The position numbers and the translations under genes are program-made. A stretch of 64,000 nucleotides of DNA from Vitellaria paradoxa (lineage: Eukaryota > Streptophyta > Magnoliopsida > Ericales > Sapotaceae), in assembly GCA_019916065.1 (NCBI GenBank), contig CM034238.1, positions 2,320,199-2,384,198 on the forward strand, given 5' to 3'. This document shows positions 62,344 through 64,000 of the stretch, one piece after another (position 1 is the stretch's first letter; every line of letters begins with the position of its first letter). The notes beneath the pieces are model-generated. The model saw only the letters and a list, made by a program, of their open reading frames with translations, did no database searches and was not told where the DNA came from.

Positions 62344-62842
62344 TTAATGTTAGAATGATATGTATTTATAAACTAGAATAATAATATATTAGTATTTTTT
62401 TTTTACATAAATACTATCATTATATTATCCTAGTAAAAAGTTACGTTAAGAAGTTTTGATAGTATATTGCTTTCCTATCTAAAAACTCTTAAAAGTATTT
62501 TTTTTTTAAAGAGCGTAATTCTAATTTTTAACAAAATTGAAGAAAAATATTATATTAAAAATTCTTAAATGACATAAATTTATTTTTAACCAAAAAAGTA
62601 TTAAAAGATTGTTCCTAGATTTAAAAGCATAGATTTTTTGGCACATATTTTTTAAAAGTCAAAGTATATTTGAAAATTATTAAAAAATAATATTTTAAAA
62701 AATGATTTAAAATTGATTTGCCAAACAGGTCCCAGCGGTGTTTGAGTCCAACCCATTACAGCTCTGTGGTGAGTCCGTCACGAGTCCAATTGCGTTCTCA
62801 AACGGCAGAAACTCAAAATTTATGCTGTCCTGCGCTGTCGTG

Positions 62843-62846
<4 letters not shown>

Positions 62847-62875
<29 letters not shown>
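62847..62875 (+). repeat. (GA)14 microsatellite upstream of RAB7
   Basis: About 143 bp upstream of the RAB7 start codon, in the likely promoter or 5' UTR. GA-repeats are binding sites of plant BPC/GAGA factors; a role here is only possible. Confidence 0.8.
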
Positions 62876-62878
<3 letters not shown>

Positions 62879-63017
62879 CTCAAGAAGAACAAGAAATTTG
62901 TTAAAGGATTACTAGTACTGCTACGAAGCTCCCCAATCCCCAATTACAGCTTTATTCTCTCTCTAAAATTATCTCTCTCTAGATCGGCGCCTTTCCTAGC
63001 GGATCCGCACTCTTACC

Positions 63018-64000
63018 ATGCCTTCCCGTAGAAGAACGCTTCTTAAGGTTATAATCCTTGGCGACAGCGGGTGAGTTATATGTGTGTGTGTGTGTCTCTT
63101 TGCTGCTGCTTTGAATCTTCAATTTAGGGTTTTTAGACATTTATGTTTTAGATCTTTCCACATGTAAATTCAACTGAATTTTGGTTCAGTCGATTTTGAT
63201 CTAATTGTACGAGGAATTGGTCTTTCTCTTTCTCTCTCTCTAATCCCATGTATGATGTTTATAATTTTTTTATACGTGGATGTGTTGTTTGAATTATACG
63301 TTTACAACTTATTTGGTGTGACTGTTTCTTTTGTGTGTGAATTGCAGGGTGGGGAAGACCTCTTTGATGAATCAGTATCCTTGTTTTAGTTTGTTTATTG
63401 GTTTAATTAAACTCATGTTGTGCTGCTATCTTAAATAATTGAATCTGTGTGTGTGGCAAACCTTTTCTTTGGATTTGCTGTTGCTTGCCTTGAATGCTTG
63501 ATTTTAGATATGTGAACAAGAAGTTTAGCAACCAATACAAGGCAACTATTGGGGCTGATTTCTTGACGAAGGAAGTGCAGTTTGAAGATAGGCTCTTCAC
63601 TTTACAGGTTAGTGATAATGCTTTTTTTTTTTTTAATTTTTTGTTGGAGTTTTCATGTGCTATTTTCCATATTCTATACTTATTTGTTATCGAAGTACTT
63701 CAATGTTTGCTTCTTTCCATGTTCAAATTGGTTGAGAAAACAATGGAACAAATGATAAATTAGGATGAACTGATATGTCAAATATTTCATAGACTCTGCA
63801 TTTACATGACCAGAGTAAGTTTTCTTTTGTCTGGTTATCTTTGAATGTCCTGCTGATGTTTGTTGGATTTGATCAAATGTTTTGATCTAACTGCTGGCCA
63901 TGAGTTGCTTTTAAATGTTAAGTCACTAATGCATGAAAAGGAGTTTGCTTCATCCATCAATAATACTTCTCGAATCTACAACAAAAATTTTTGAAAGGAA
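63018..64000 (+). CDS. RAB7: RAB7/RABG3-type small GTPase, 5' part, continues beyond the window
   Basis: Rab7 GTPases direct late endosome and vacuole fusion. Visible exons: 63018-63070, 63348-63374, 63508-63607, all with GT-AG borders, encoding the first 60 residues. The P-loop GDSGVGKTS occupies 15-23, and switch I contains Thr40 in YKATIGADF, followed by [14 protein letters not shown]. The next exon should begin with IWDTAGQ but is not in the window, so this is an edge truncation and not a broken gene. [15 protein letters not shown] is the typical start of plant Rab7. The tail with its prenylation cysteines cannot be seen. Confidence 0.93.

Larger units (their letters stand above)
60132..63017. 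other. MITE-rich intergenic region upstream of RAB7
   Basis: No gene recognised. At least four MITE-type elements and a fragment (60435-60760) occupy much of 60435-62343. The RAB7 promoter and 5' UTR probably occupy about 62720-63017, which includes a (GA)14 microsatellite. Confidence 0.55.

Noticed and set aside
1..64000. CRISPR array, operon, phage or defence system
   Set aside because: The window is plant nuclear DNA with spliceosomal introns; the only regular array is the 146-bp repeat, whose units lack unique spacers.

Overview
This window is nuclear DNA of a flowering plant, probably a eudicot. It carries seven intron-rich genes with GT-AG introns, separated by very AT-rich DNA full of small transposons. 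Several products are plant-specific in form: a proline-rich extensin-like receptor kinase, a GH17 glucanase with an X8 domain, and a plant G-beta. The species cannot be fixed from the sequence alone. No rRNA, tRNA, CRISPR array, organellar or bacterial sequence was recognised.

Gene order: a transmembrane receptor-like kinase (+, 2107-6690); cyclase-associated protein CAP1 (+, 10024-15874); a GH17 endo-1,3-beta-glucosidase with a C-terminal X8/CBM43 module and an apparent reading-frame break (+, 19377-25830); the heterotrimeric G-protein beta subunit AGB1 (+, 29823-35290); coatomer subunit gamma (-, 38997-46873); a PERK-type receptor kinase (-, 50671-56135); and the 5' part of a RAB7/RABG3 GTPase that runs off the right edge (+, 63018-64000). 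Exon joins were worked out by hand. Six complete models close in frame at family-typical lengths: RLK 459 aa, CAP1 475, AGB1 377, gamma-COP 889 and PERK 647; the glucanase is the one exception, being out of frame by one base at one place. The genes are unrelated housekeeping and signalling functions (two cell-surface kinases, G-protein signalling, actin turnover, Golgi and vacuolar trafficking, callose metabolism). Nothing suggests a functional cluster.

The space between genes and many introns are packed with mobile DNA. At least twelve short elements have GGGxxxGTTTGG-like inverted ends and mostly 3-bp TTA/TAA/ATA/TAT target duplications, as in Tourist (PIF/Harbinger-type) MITEs. A 5'-truncated RTE-like LINE (36513-38029) has a perfect 13-bp target duplication and sits inside an older AT-rich repeat. 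A hAT-like element lies at 57164-57990.

Two structures deserve most attention. In the last intron of the gamma-COP gene, a 318-bp TRIM retrotransposon is flanked by a perfect GTAGC duplication, but its 5' LTR is replaced by a 104-bp perfect palindrome, so both ends are the same LTR end. At 58.5-59.8 kb a tandem array of 146-bp units each carries a 46-bp hairpin; the hairpin is flipped in the first unit, and the array appears to be enclosed by inverted repeats.
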